This document shows positions 1 to 9,664 of a DNA stretch of 64,000 nucleotides, in pieces. The translations under genes were made by a program, and so were the position numbers. Below the pieces are notes generated by a model, which was not told where the DNA came from, searched no databases, and was given only the letters and a program-made list of their open reading frames with translations. Where the stretch lies: positions 888,379 through 952,378 of the forward strand of contig NZ_QGDO01000003.1 of the NCBI RefSeq assembly GCF_003149185.1, written 5' to 3'. The DNA comes from Sediminitomix flava. Lineage in GTDB: Bacteria; Bacteroidota; Bacteroidia; Cytophagales; Flammeovirgaceae. Numbering within the stretch: the first letter of the stretch is position 1; every line of letters starts with the position of its first letter.

Positions 1-1
1 G

Positions 2-511
2 AATGATCAAATTCAAAAAATAGATACAAGTACTTACTATTTTAAAGATGGTGTCTCATTAAAGAAAAATTTAAAATCTTTTTTGGAGACTCATTCAGAA
101 GAGACATTTAAAAATTATATTCAGACTAAAGTTCTAAATAAAATTTTAGTTCCTTTTATCTCAGAAATAGAATCTTTTTATTCAATTGATTTAGAAGCAC
201 AAAAGTTTTTTGACTTACAGGCTGAGTATATTAGCTCTGAATACGGAGGACATGAGGTGAAGCAGAATGTAAATATAAAACACAGTGTATTGATAGAGCC
301 TGTATTTATTGAAGAAGGATGTGTAATTGAAAATTCTGTTATTGGTCCTAATGTTTGTGTTGGGAAAGATGTCACGATAAAAAACTCTGTGATTAGTAAT
401 TCGTTGATAAAACAAGGATTGTATCAAGAAAATGTAAATATTGATTTAATGTTTATTGGAAATGATATGACTTGTGTTTTATCTAGAGCACAATCAGCTA
501 CAAAATCTTAG
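2..511 (+). CDS. sugar-phosphate nucleotidyltransferase, C-terminal part (5' end outside window)
   Basis: The reading frame is open from the first bases of the window, so the gene begins upstream. The visible 169 residues carry an isoleucine/valine-rich hexapeptide repeat pattern (IEPVFIEEGCVIENSVIGP, then VGKDVTIKNSVI), typical of the left-handed beta-helix that ends glucose-1-phosphate thymidylyltransferase-like NDP-sugar synthases. These enzymes make activated sugars for envelope polysaccharide; the catalytic N-terminal domain is not in view, so the substrate cannot be named. A TTG codon at 83 is an internal codon, not the start. The gap to the next gene (146 bp) holds no convincing terminator. 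Confidence 0.75.
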   Translation, partial: NDQIQKIDTSTYYFKDGVSLKKNLKSFLETHSEETFKNYIQTKVLNKILVPFISEIESFYSIDLEAQKFFDLQAEYISSEYGGHEVKQNVNIKHSVLIEPVFIEEGCVIENSVIGPNVCVGKDVTIKNSVISNSLIKQGLYQENVNIDLMFIGNDMTCVLSRAQSATKS

Positions 512-657
512 AAATTGACTAGATTGTCGTATTTTAAGAGTGAATCTTATTTAAACTGCTCAAAACTTTCACTTGAAATCAAAGGATTATATTGAGCTTA
601 ATTAAAATAGTACCATCATTCTTTATTTTGGTATTTGACTAGAACTCAGATTTATCA

Positions 658-2406
658 ATGAAAATATATATGTATAAGGGTTTGTCTAAGGGGATTGGTT
701 TATTATTAATACTTTGTTGTATTTCTTTTTTATTGCCTGAATCAGTTATAGGACAGCGTAGAAAAAAAGACAAGAATGTTGCAAAACTAGGTCAGAATAG
801 CTTAGAAAGTGAAGCTGTATTTATTGATGCAATGGGTTTCTATCTTCTTGAGGATTATAAAAAAGCTTTAGAACTCTTTCAGAAGTGTGATGAAATGAAT
901 TGGAGTGCTGCAGCTACAAAGTATCAGATAGCGATGTGTTATGCGAACTTAAGTAATTTTGAGTCGGCATTAGCATATTCTCAAAAAGCGGTTCAATTAA
1001 ATCCTGAGAATAAATATTACTATTTATTACTAGCAGATGTACTTAAGCAAAGAGGTGATTTTTTAAGTGCCTCTGAAGTTTACGCTAAAGCAGCTTCTAA
1101 ATTTCAAGATGGCCAAGAGTTATTTTATGAATTGGCAGACTGTTATATAAACATTCAGCAGTACCAAAAAGCCATAGCTGTTTATCAAGATATGGAAGAA
1201 AAGTTTGGTATTGATGAATTATTGATAAAACAAAAGCAACGCCTTTATATTGGTTTGGATGATTTGGATGCCGCATTGATGGAAGGACAAAAGCTTATTG
1301 ACGCTTATCCATCAATTGGTGAATTCAAATTAGCTCAGATTGAATTATACTTAAGAAATAAACAAACTGATAAGGCTAAAGAACTAATTGATATTTATCT
1401 AGCAGAACATGCAGATGATGGTAGAGCTAGATATTTGTTAGCTAAAATTCATAGAAGTAGAGGAGAGGAGAAAGAATATTTTGAGGCCTTAAAGTTGTCT
1501 TTCCAAAGCTCGGATTTAATTGAAAGTGAAAAAGAGGCTGTACTTACTTCATATCTTAAAACTTCATACAATGAAGAGCAAAAAGAAATGGGGAAAGAGT
1601 TAGCTCAAATAGCAGTTGAAACACATCCTGAATCAGGAAATTTAAGAGCTATATTAGGTGATTTTCTTCTAACAGATGAACTATACAGAGATGCGAGAAC
1701 ACAGTATATTGAATCTGTGGCTAATGCTCCAGATAACTTTAAAGTTTGGCAACAAATTATTCAAATTGACTGGGAATTAAATGAAGTGGATTCTGTAATC
1801 TATCATTCTGAAGAAGCGATTGAAATTTTCCCAAATCAGGTGATCTTTCATTTTCATAATGGTTCTGCAAATAACATGAACAAAAATTATGATGAAGCTG
1901 CAGAGTCACTTGAATATGCTAAAGTATTGGCTGTTGACCCTCAGCTTCAACTTCAAATAAATTCTCAGCTAGGAGATATTTATAACTTTCAAAAGGAATA
2001 TCAAAAGTCTGATAAGGCTTATGAAGAAGCTTTAAAGTATGATCCATATAATGCTTATGTACTGAACAACTATAGTTATTTCTTGTCACTGAGAAAAGAA
2101 AGGCTAGATAAAGCTGAAGAGATGTCTTCTAGGTTAGTTGAGCTAGAACCTGAAAATCCTACTTATTTAGATACTTATGGATGGGTTCTTTATGCTAAAG
2201 GCAAATATGAAGAGGCATTAAAGGTTTTAGAGAAAGTAGCTCCTGGATCAGACAATGCTGAAGTAGTTGAGCATTATGGAGATGTACTTTACCGTGTGGG
2301 AAGAAAAGATGATGCCTTAAAGCAATGGAAAATTGCTTTAAGTTTAGAAGGAGAACATGGAGATAGTCTCAAGAAAAAAATAGAAGAAAAGAAATTAATT
2401 GAATAG
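658..2406 (+). CDS. exported TPR-repeat protein
   Basis: This 582-residue protein has an N-terminal signal peptide (hydrophobic core about 11-28, likely cleaved near residue 32 before QRRKK) followed by tetratricopeptide repeats over almost its whole length. The clearest units lie in about 50-170 and 425-560, with the A-x-x-x-Y/F-x-x-A-L pattern. TPRs are protein-interaction scaffolds, so the partner is unknown. It sits 38 bp before a LolD-like ATPase and a giant AsmA-like protein, which suggests one envelope-biogenesis operon and a periplasmic or outer-membrane-facing role. ATG start; no Shine-Dalgarno, as is usual in Bacteroidota. Specific function not recognised. Confidence 0.85.
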   Translation: MKIYMYKGLSKGIGLLLILCCISFLLPESVIGQRRKKDKNVAKLGQNSLESEAVFIDAMGFYLLEDYKKALELFQKCDEMNWSAAATKYQIAMCYANLSNFESALAYSQKAVQLNPENKYYYLLLADVLKQRGDFLSASEVYAKAASKFQDGQELFYELADCYINIQQYQKAIAVYQDMEEKFGIDELLIKQKQRLYIGLDDLDAALMEGQKLIDAYPSIGEFKLAQIELYLRNKQTDKAKELIDIYLAEHADDGRARYLLAKIHRSRGEEKEYFEALKLSFQSSDLIESEKEAVLTSYLKTSYNEEQKEMGKELAQIAVETHPESGNLRAILGDFLLTDELYRDARTQYIESVANAPDNFKVWQQIIQIDWELNEVDSVIYHSEEAIEIFPNQVIFHFHNGSANNMNKNYDEAAESLEYAKVLAVDPQLQLQINSQLGDIYNFQKEYQKSDKAYEEALKYDPYNAYVLNNYSYFLSLRKERLDKAEEMSSRLVELEPENPTYLDTYGWVLYAKGKYEEALKVLEKVAPGSDNAEVVEHYGDVLYRVGRKDDALKQWKIALSLEGEHGDSLKKKIEEKKLIE

Positions 2407-2444
2407 ATTTTTTAATCTATAGACTTTTTGAAAATACAGAGGTA

Positions 2445-3098
2445 ATGCTACTAGAAGCGAAGGGAATTGAAAAAAGTTATAACTCTTTATCTGTTCTGAA
2501 AGGAATTGATATGAGTATTGCTCCAGCCGAAATAGTGTCTATTGTTGGAGCCTCAGGGGCAGGGAAAAGTACACTCTTACAGATTTTGGGAACCTTAGAT
2601 AGTCCCGATAAAGGTCATGTAAGCCTTTCTGGTGAATTATACACACAGATGAGTGGGAAAAAACTATCACACTTCAGAAATGAATACATAGGGTTTATTT
2701 TCCAATTCCATAATTTATTACCTGAGTTTACGGCTTTAGAAAATATCTGTATGCCTGCTATGATCGGGAAAAAAGATCCTAATCAGTATAAAAAAAGAGC
2801 AGAAGAGTTAATGGAGCTTTTGGCAATTGAACACAGAAAAGATCATAAACCAAGCCAAATGTCAGGTGGAGAACAACAACGAGCAGCAGTTGCTAGAGCT
2901 TTGATCAATAATCCTAAAGTTATTTTTGCAGATGAGCCGAGTGGAAATTTAGACTCTGTAAATGCTGAAAGCTTACACGAACTATTCTTCGATTTACGGA
3001 AAGAGTTAGATCAAACCTTTGTAATTGTTACTCATAATAATGAGTTTGCAGAAATGGCAGATAGGAAATTGGAAATGAAGGATGGGTTGATTATCTAA
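2445..3098 (+). CDS. lolD: LolD-like ABC transporter ATP-binding protein
   Basis: This 217-residue ABC ATPase has Walker A GASGAGKST at 35-43, the signature MSGGEQQRAAVARAL and Walker B VIFADEPSGNLD followed by an H-loop (VTHNNEF). Length and the E-P-S-G-N-L-D form match the LolD/MacB/FtsE group, which powers lipoprotein release from the inner membrane or mechanical transmembrane signalling. The cognate LolC/E-type permease is not next to it. FtsE is an alternative, because ftsX lies 6.5 kb downstream without an adjacent ftsE. It lies between a TPR protein and an AsmA-like protein in what looks like one operon. Confidence 0.8.
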   Translation: MLLEAKGIEKSYNSLSVLKGIDMSIAPAEIVSIVGASGAGKSTLLQILGTLDSPDKGHVSLSGELYTQMSGKKLSHFRNEYIGFIFQFHNLLPEFTALENICMPAMIGKKDPNQYKKRAEELMELLAIEHRKDHKPSQMSGGEQQRAAVARALINNPKVIFADEPSGNLDSVNAESLHELFFDLRKELDQTFVIVTHNNEFAEMADRKLEMKDGLII

Positions 3099-3129
3099 AT
3101 TGAGTAATTGAACATAATTCTGAAAGCAA

Positions 3130-6100
3130 GTGAAAAGATATAAGAAAATACTATCAAAGATTATTAAAGATCTCTTGATAGTATTTTTTTTATTTGTGGG
3201 ATTTTTCCAAGTATTGTTTTCAGTCTATGGAGATTTATGGATTGGGGAAGCATTAAAGAAGCTTGTAAAAGAAAACTATGAGAATAGATTTGAACTAGGG
3301 TATAGCAAGCTAGAAGTTAAGTTTATTTTTGGTGATGTAGAATTGAAGAATTTCTATCTGACAGAATTAATTGGAGACAATGTAATCGGAGACAACTACA
3401 TTTACTTAAGAGATTTTACAATTGAAGGCTTCGGTTTTATGAGATTTCTTTATGATGGTAGAATCACCTGGAAATCTTTGAGTAGTGAAAACCCTATTGT
3501 TAAATTAGATTTAAGAGGCGAGGATAAAGACAAAAACAAAAAGGATTTTAAACGTTTCTTTTTAGAGTCAGGAGAGTTTGAGTTAACTGACGCTTTGGTA
3601 GAGGTTATCACTGAAAAATATCATTTGAAGCTCAATGATGTAAACTGTTTCTTTTCAAATTTAAAAGTTAATGCCGATGCCGAAAAGGGAATAAGTAAAA
3701 AGTCGAAAGTAGATGCAATGTCTCTGGATGGGAAAGGTGTTTTAGTTTTCGGTAGAGACACGGTGAATATTTCTCTTGGCAACTTTTATTTTAATGATGT
3801 CGATAAGTTTCTTTCAATAAGGAATCTAGATGTAAACCATTCATCACGAAAAGATTTTTTAAAAGGTAATGTGAATAAACTTGAGTTTACAGATTACAGA
3901 AATGAAAAACTGGTTTCTGAAGGCTTAATTTCATGTGATTCCATCTGGCTAGATGGTCTAACTATAGCAGGTGATTATTCATATTTAGATTTTTTATTTA
4001 AAAGAAAAGAATCTACAAATTCTAAAACTTCTCTAGAAACCCCTTTGGATTTTAAGTATATTGAAGCTAAGAATTTGAAATTCAATTTTGTAGATTCAAC
4101 ATTAAACCAATCAATTCTTCTTTCAGCTCCAATTGTGAATTTTGAAGGTTTAAAACCATTTTCCCCAACACATACAGATTCAGCTTTCATAAATGTATTG
4201 GTTGATACTTCTTATATTTCACTAAATGAAAATTCATTTTTTTCCACTAGCGAGATCAATTTAAATTCATTTAAATCTAAGTTTAGTGTTTTGGACTTGA
4301 AGTATTCCGCTAATGATATAAAATTAAATATTCCTTCAGTAACAGTAAATTCTACAGAGTATGTAGATATGATAGATGGCGTCTTTGATGTTAGTTTATT
4401 TCAAATCCAAGAACCAAAGGTATCTCTTGGTTTAAATCAGCTTAACTTTAATCAAAAGAATAAAAGTGATATTCCAATCGATTTGATTATTCATAAGCTT
4501 GATTTAAATAATGGAGAATTGAATCTAATTAATGGAAAAAATGAATTTAAACTAGATTTTAATATCGGGTCAAGAGAACTCTCTTTTGTGGAAGGAGAGT
4601 CCCATCCAACAATAGACTCTTTAAATTTTAAGATTAGTAATGTATTTCAATTTAATAATGGGTATCCAAATAAAATAGTTGATCAAGCCACCTATGATTT
4701 TCCCGAAAGTCAATTATCTATAAGTCCTTTTAATTTTATCATTGATCGAAATAATGGATCGAAGATGTCTTTTAATTCTTTCAAAACAGGGTTTCAACTT
4801 GAAGAAAAAAATGTTTTGAACCAGTTGAGATTGAAAGATACATTTTTAGAGGATTTCTACTTAAAGCTTAACATTGAAAAGCGGAGGAAGAATAATGAAA
4901 GTATTTCTCTTAAAAATATTGATATACAAAACTTTAATATTCAACATGGATATGTTGAGATAAATCTTGTTGAAGGTAAACGTCTAAATACTGTCAGCAA
5001 ACTCAAGTTAAGAGATACAAATGTTTTAATTGAATCATTAAATCTAGATGATAAAATAACAGGAAATATTGATGTTGATTTTAAAGAATTATTCTATCAA
5101 GATAAAAAAGAAGGATTTACTATAAGAACTGATGTAGGCGAAATTAGTCCAAAACTAGCATCTTTAAAAGATGTGTTTTTATCTAAAGAAAGTTCAAAAA
5201 GTGGTTTAGAAGGTACGATTAGAGTCAAAAAAATAAAATTAGAGAATATAGATCAAGAAAGATTTTTTAATAAAAAAGAACTGTTTTCAGATAAGCTTTC
5301 TGTCAGTGATTTCAATATTAGTGGGATAGTTAATTTGGATAGCTTAAACTTTTTAAAGGCTACAAATAAGAAAAGTTCCGAAAATTCACCTTTTCATATT
5401 AATGAATTAAACCTGAATGCGGGTTATGCCCAACTTGTATTGAAAGATTCGTTGAACAGATATCATTTGTCAATTCCTAATTTGGTATTTAATCAAAAGC
5501 ATAAGGCTAATAATTCCATAAAGTCAGAACTAGAATTTAATCTTCAAATACCCAAACTTCGTTTTTTTGATGCAGAAAAAAGGATGAGTATTGAATCTGA
5601 TACGATTAATTTTACCTCAATTGGAGGAGATTTTAGTTTTAAGAATTTAAAAATTTATAAACCTAATGTAGAAGATAAGAATGGGATGACATTATTTTTT
5701 CCTGAAGTGTATCTATCCCAACCTCAAAAACGAAATGATCTATTTCAGATTGATTCCATTCTACTAATTGAGCCATCTGTAATTCTATTGAAGAATAGTT
5801 TGAAAAAGGTGGAAAGTGATCAATCTATTAAGATATTAACAGAATTAGGGGAAGAAATTCCAAATCTTAAAATTAAGAATATAAATGTCTGGGATGCAGA
5901 TTTCAGAAGTTTTACGACAACTGTAGATTGGAAAACAAGATTAAGTCTTGGTTTAAAGAGAGATCAAAAGAAAATTCGAACAGAGAATATTGATACAAGT
6001 ATTTTTGAAAATGATTCTCTTTTTTGGGGCGAATCAAGTGCTCAGGTTGGGAAAGAAAGAAAAAAACAAATTGTAAAATGGTTTAAAAATTATCGAGATA

Positions 6101-7338
6101 CTCTTATTGTTCACCCTGTTGTTCTCAAAAATGAATATAATGTTTGGTCAGATTTAAATTCAGGGCAAAATCTTTATTTACAAGGTGTAAATCTATCTTC
6201 AGAGAATCTTAATCTTTATTCCAATAATCAATTGAGCTTTGATGAGCTTCATTTAGATTCACCATTTTTTAATTGGGTAATGGTTAGTAATAACTATAGA
6301 ATTGGAGCTGAGGATTTACATATTTCATTTAAAAATAAGTCATTTTCTTCAAGAAACTTTGCATACTACACAACACTGTCCAAGTATGACTATGGAAAAG
6401 TAAAAGGATATCAAACCGATTTTTTAAATGTAGGCGCAAATCAAGTAGCTGTTTCTGGTTTTGATTTTATTTCTTTTTTAAATGATAAAGACATTTTTAT
6501 AGACCAAATATCCCTTCAAGAACTTAATGTCTATGCTTTTAGAGATAAAACAATCCCGTTTGATTATAATATAAAGGATAAGCTGTTTATTAGAGAAATG
6601 TTAAACCAAGTTCCTAACAGAGTTAAAATTGGGGCTGTAGGAGTCAGTAGTGGACAAATAGTTTATGAAGAATATTTAGGCAGTTTTGAAAAGAAAGGTT
6701 CTCCCGATTTCTACAACATTGATCGTCAGCTTTTAAAAAGGCAGGGGGTCTTTACATTGGACTCTATTAAAATTGCAGCCTATAATTTGACGAATTTGGA
6801 TAGTGGAGGACATATGAGAGTCAATTTTGTTGGGAGGTTAATGAATGAAGGGAAAATAGAGACCAACTTAGATATGTTACTTGGGGACAGCCTCCAATCT
6901 TTTTCAGCAAAAGGAGCTATTGATCAGATGCCTCTTGAAGTATTCAATGGATTGATTGAGAACCTTTATTTTTTAAGAATAAATCGAGGTTATTTGAATA
7001 GTGCAAATTTTGAATTTCTAGCGAATAAGTATAAGTCGGAAGGAATTATGAGAATGAGCTATACCGATCTAGAGCTTGAAATACTTAAAGTTATATTTAG
7101 ACCTAAATTTTTTAATATCAAAAAAAGAGGATTTCTGTCTTGGGTAGCAAATGAAATTGTAGTTAGAAAGAATAATCCACGCTATTTCCATTTTAAAGAA
7201 GGGGAGATTTATTATGAAAGAGATACAAAGCGGTCGGTTTTTAATTATTGGACTAAATCGGCTTTAAGTGGTATGCTTTCTACCATGATAAATCGAAAAA
7301 GAGTGAAGTTGAACGAACTTGAGAAACGTAAAAATTAA
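3130..7338 (+). CDS. giant AsmA-like envelope protein, GTG start
   Basis: The 1402-residue product has one N-terminal membrane segment (about 14-32) and then a very long, lysine/asparagine/serine-rich, beta-strand-like body without cysteine motifs. A C-terminal part (about 1290-1370) contains a G-x-M-R-M-S-Y-x-D-L stretch resembling the end of AsmA/TamB/YhdP-type proteins, which span the periplasm and are linked to lipid transport and outer-membrane homeostasis. An in-frame stop at 3121 leaves GTG at 3130 as the first usable start. It follows the LolD-like ATPase by 31 bp, which fits lipid or lipoprotein traffic. Family assignment is by architecture, not by a diagnostic motif. Confidence 0.7.
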   Translation: MKRYKKILSKIIKDLLIVFFLFVGFFQVLFSVYGDLWIGEALKKLVKENYENRFELGYSKLEVKFIFGDVELKNFYLTELIGDNVIGDNYIYLRDFTIEGFGFMRFLYDGRITWKSLSSENPIVKLDLRGEDKDKNKKDFKRFFLESGEFELTDALVEVITEKYHLKLNDVNCFFSNLKVNADAEKGISKKSKVDAMSLDGKGVLVFGRDTVNISLGNFYFNDVDKFLSIRNLDVNHSSRKDFLKGNVNKLEFTDYRNEKLVSEGLISCDSIWLDGLTIAGDYSYLDFLFKRKESTNSKTSLETPLDFKYIEAKNLKFNFVDSTLNQSILLSAPIVNFEGLKPFSPTHTDSAFINVLVDTSYISLNENSFFSTSEINLNSFKSKFSVLDLKYSANDIKLNIPSVTVNSTEYVDMIDGVFDVSLFQIQEPKVSLGLNQLNFNQKNKSDIPIDLIIHKLDLNNGELNLINGKNEFKLDFNIGSRELSFVEGESHPTIDSLNFKISNVFQFNNGYPNKIVDQATYDFPESQLSISPFNFIIDRNNGSKMSFNSFKTGFQLEEKNVLNQLRLKDTFLEDFYLKLNIEKRRKNNESISLKNIDIQNFNIQHGYVEINLVEGKRLNTVSKLKLRDTNVLIESLNLDDKITGNIDVDFKELFYQDKKEGFTIRTDVGEISPKLASLKDVFLSKESSKSGLEGTIRVKKIKLENIDQERFFNKKELFSDKLSVSDFNISGIVNLDSLNFLKATNKKSSENSPFHINELNLNAGYAQLVLKDSLNRYHLSIPNLVFNQKHKANNSIKSELEFNLQIPKLRFFDAEKRMSIESDTINFTSIGGDFSFKNLKIYKPNVEDKNGMTLFFPEVYLSQPQKRNDLFQIDSILLIEPSVILLKNSLKKVESDQSIKILTELGEEIPNLKIKNINVWDADFRSFTTTVDWKTRLSLGLKRDQKKIRTENIDTSIFENDSLFWGESSAQVGKERKKQIVKWFKNYRDTLIVHPVVLKNEYNVWSDLNSGQNLYLQGVNLSSENLNLYSNNQLSFDELHLDSPFFNWVMVSNNYRIGAEDLHISFKNKSFSSRNFAYYTTLSKYDYGKVKGYQTDFLNVGANQVAVSGFDFISFLNDKDIFIDQISLQELNVYAFRDKTIPFDYNIKDKLFIREMLNQVPNRVKIGAVGVSSGQIVYEEYLGSFEKKGSPDFYNIDRQLLKRQGVFTLDSIKIAAYNLTNLDSGGHMRVNFVGRLMNEGKIETNLDMLLGDSLQSFSAKGAIDQMPLEVFNGLIENLYFLRINRGYLNSANFEFLANKYKSEGIMRMSYTDLELEILKVIFRPKFFNIKKRGFLSWVANEIVVRKNNPRYFHFKEGEIYYERDTKRSVFNYWTKSALSGMLSTMINRKRVKLNELEKRKN

Positions 7339-7410
7339 TTAATTTATAAGAATAATTAAATTATTTATTAATTTGCTCTATCGTTAATTTTTAACTGCTA
7401 AACTAATTAT

Positions 7411-8625
7411 ATGAACAACTTCAAGAAATCGCTCTTAGCGCTTGGCGTAATGTGTACTTCTTTGTCTGCAGCAAATGCACAAGAAGAAGTGGAATTGAGA
7501 AATAAGAAAGATGGAGACTATAAGTTTCAGGTAGTTACAAACATTGAAGCTGGTAAAGTATCAAATCAAGGAAGGTCAGGTACTTGTTGGAGTTTCTCTT
7601 CTCTTTCATTCTTTGAGTCTGAAATGGAGCGAATGGGAAAGGACAAAATAAACCTTTCTGAAATGTTTGTTGTAAGACACACTTATCCTGATAAAGCAGA
7701 TCGTTTTGTGAGATGGCATGGTCACATCAATTTTGGTGCTGGAGGTGCTTTTCATGATGTTGCTTATGTAATTAAAAATTACGGTATCGTACCTGAGTTT
7801 GCCTATTCTGGATTACAGAACGGCGCTACGATGCACAACCATGGCGAAATGGATGAGGTGTTGATGGGAATAGTTACAGCTGTTCAAGCAAGAAAACGTG
7901 CAAAACCAACACAATCTTGGAAACCTGCTTTTGAAGGTGTTATGGATGCTTATTTAGGTGATTATCCTTCAGAGTTTGAATATAATGGTAAAAAATATAC
8001 TCCAAAAACATTTGCAGACGAAGTAGTTGGATTAAATGCTGATGACTATGTAGAAATCGGTTCATTTACTCACAAACCTTATTATGAAGAGTTTGAATTG
8101 GAGGTTCCAGATAACTGGTTACATCATTCAATCCAAAACTTACCATTGGATGAAATGATTGAAGTAATTGATTATGCTTTGATGAATGGCTATTCAATTG
8201 CTTGGGGTGCAGATGTAAGTGAGAAAGGATTCTCTTTTAGAGATGGTCTTGCAATCGTACCTACAGATGAAATTGAAGTAATGGCTAAAGGTAAGGATAA
8301 CCAACACTTCAGTGATGCTGGTGCTCAAAAATATTCAGTTGCTTTCCAAGAGCCTGTAAAAGAGAAAGTAATTACTCCTGAATTACGTCAGAAAGCATAT
8401 GATAACTATGAAACTACTGACGACCACGGTATGCAATTAACAGGTATCGTTAAAGATCAAAATGGTACAAAGTATTATATCGTGAAAAACTCATGGGGTG
8501 AAGCTAATGACTGTGATGGTTATTTCTATGCTAGTGAAGCATATGTAAGATATAAAACAATTGACTTTATGGTTCATAAAGATGGTATTCCAAAACATCT
8601 TAGAAAGAAAATGAACATCAAATAA
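7411..8625 (+). CDS. exported C1B cysteine peptidase (bleomycin hydrolase / aminopeptidase C-like)
   Basis: This is a papain-fold peptidase of family C1B. The catalytic site is complete: Q53 (oxyanion), C59 in GRSGTCWSFSS, H339 in DDHGMQ and N360 in KNSWGE. Bleomycin hydrolase/PepC proteins are usually cytosolic hexamers of about 440-470 residues. This one is 404 residues and starts with a clear signal peptide (hydrophobic 8-20, cleavage after ANA at 23), so it should act in the periplasm or outside. The protein stops soon after the catalytic Asn domain (ends NIK), which bears on the C-terminal self-capping arm of the family. It is monocistronic: strong hairpin terminator just downstream. Confidence 0.88.
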   Translation: MNNFKKSLLALGVMCTSLSAANAQEEVELRNKKDGDYKFQVVTNIEAGKVSNQGRSGTCWSFSSLSFFESEMERMGKDKINLSEMFVVRHTYPDKADRFVRWHGHINFGAGGAFHDVAYVIKNYGIVPEFAYSGLQNGATMHNHGEMDEVLMGIVTAVQARKRAKPTQSWKPAFEGVMDAYLGDYPSEFEYNGKKYTPKTFADEVVGLNADDYVEIGSFTHKPYYEEFELEVPDNWLHHSIQNLPLDEMIEVIDYALMNGYSIAWGADVSEKGFSFRDGLAIVPTDEIEVMAKGKDNQHFSDAGAQKYSVAFQEPVKEKVITPELRQKAYDNYETTDDHGMQLTGIVKDQNGTKYYIVKNSWGEANDCDGYFYASEAYVRYKTIDFMVHKDGIPKHLRKKMNIK

Positions 8626-8646
8626 TTGTTGATTGATGATGAGAAA

Positions 8647-8676
8647 AGAGGTTGCTATTCGGTAACCTCTTTTTTT
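8647..8676 (+). terminator. intrinsic terminator of the C1B peptidase gene
   Basis: Stem AGAGGTTGC pairs with GGTAACCTCT (one G-U), loop TATTC, followed by seven T. Confidence 0.85.
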
Positions 8677-8726
8677 ATGCACAAAAGCGTTCACATCTCT
8701 TTACCATTTTTGATATGAAGTATTGT

Positions 8727-8734
8727 TAAATTTG
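8727..8734 (+). promoter_or_regulatory. -7 element (TAAATTTG) before the ABM-domain gene
   Basis: Exact match to the Bacteroidota -7 consensus TAnnTTTG, 24 bp before the ATG at 8758. A TTTG lies upstream at 8709-8712, but the 14-bp spacing is shorter than the usual 17-23, so only the -7 box is well supported. Confidence 0.4.
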
Positions 8735-8757
8735 GTAATTGATAATTTTATTTGACT

Positions 8758-9084
8758 ATGCATATTCGGATTATAAAACTATACATTGACCCTAATCATT
8801 TAGATACTTTTAGAGAGGTGACTAAGAAGAATTTTGAAGCCTCAATAAAAGAAGAAGGGGTGATCAGGTTTGATATAATGGAGGATGCTGAGAGGGTAGG
8901 AGAATATACTATTCTGGAGGTGTTTAAAAGCAGTGAAGATCGTGAGAAACATTTCACAACAGCGCATTTTAAAGAGTGGGATAAAGTGGCTGTTCCATTG
9001 TTTATTGCTCCTTTAGAGTCAAGGCAGTATAATTCGGTTTTTCCAGATGTTGAGAGTGATTGGTTAGGGAGGTATAAGTCCTAA
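8758..9084 (+). CDS. antibiotic biosynthesis monooxygenase (ABM)-domain protein
   Basis: This 108-residue single-domain protein resembles the YgiN/LsrG branch of the dimeric alpha-beta ABM fold: IRIIKLYIDPNHLDTF at the start, a central FDIMEDAE strand, and the typical EVFKSSEDREKHFTTAHFKEW helix region ahead of the final strand. Such proteins act on quinones, haem or small autoinducer-like molecules; the substrate here is unknown. An in-frame TTG lies 6 bp upstream, but ATG at 8758 is preferred. It converges on speD and shares a bidirectional terminator with it. Confidence 0.75.
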   Translation: MHIRIIKLYIDPNHLDTFREVTKKNFEASIKEEGVIRFDIMEDAERVGEYTILEVFKSSEDREKHFTTAHFKEWDKVAVPLFIAPLESRQYNSVFPDVESDWLGRYKS

Positions 9085-9087
9085 AAA

Positions 9088-9125
9088 AATAAAGCCTGAA
9101 ACTTTATAGCGTTTCAGGCTTTATT
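9088..9125. terminator. bidirectional terminator shared by the ABM gene and speD
   Basis: A 15-bp perfect inverted repeat (9088-9102 with 9111-9125; core AAAGCCTGAAAC) with an 8-nt loop, flanked by A-run and T-run. The speD stop codon (9104-9106) lies inside the loop. Confidence 0.88.
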
Positions 9126-9469
9126 ATTCCTCCTCTTTCAACTTCTTTAATCTCTATTTGCTCTGCTTTAAAAGCTTCTGCTAAAAATTCGCAAGCAATT
9201 TTTGGTGAAGAAACATCTCCACAGGTAAAGAAATCTATTGAAGCATATCCATATTCAGGCCAAGTATGTATAGCTAAATGACTTTCTTGAATAACAACTA
9301 CGCCAGAAACTCCGTGAGGTGAAAATCGATGGAATACTGATTTAACGATAGTTGTATTCGCTTTTTCTGCCGCTTGGATCATCAGCTGTTCAACTTTTTC
9401 TACGTCATTAATCAAATTTTTATCGCAACCGCTCAATTCTCCCAAAAGTTGTATTCCAAGTGCGCTCAT
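9104..9469 (-). CDS. speD: S-adenosylmethionine decarboxylase proenzyme
   Basis: This makes decarboxylated AdoMet, the aminopropyl donor for spermidine synthesis. The 121-residue chain matches the short prokaryotic class (Thermotoga/Bacillus type). Self-cleavage should occur between E62 and S63 in QESHLAIHTWPE, turning S63 into the pyruvoyl cofactor; H68 and C83 (FFTCGD) are the expected processing and proton-donor residues, at the same numbers as in the Thermotoga maritima enzyme. No spermidine synthase is adjacent. It is transcribed away from ftsX across a 195-bp divergent spacer. Confidence 0.93.
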   Translation of the reverse strand: MSALGIQLLGELSGCDKNLINDVEKVEQLMIQAAEKANTTIVKSVFHRFSPHGVSGVVVIQESHLAIHTWPEYGYASIDFFTCGDVSSPKIACEFLAEAFKAEQIEIKEVERGGIIKPETL

Positions 9470-9664
9470 ATAGGTTAATAGAAATCTTTTCTAAAAAATA
9501 CTGTATTTAATTATTCTAAGAATCTTAGTTTTAAATTCAATTCCAATTTACGATCTTTCTTAATCAAAGTTGCTTTATATTCAATTTTTTTAGTTGAATC
9601 TGTATTTTCGCGTGAAATTCAACTTTAGAAGTTAAACATTAGTCATTTTTAATCTTCAGCATAA

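Noticed and set aside
2445-3098. Calling the ATPase FtsE
   Set aside because: Sequence fits the LolD/MacB/FtsE group equally, but it sits in a different operon from ftsX; LolD-like is the safer name.
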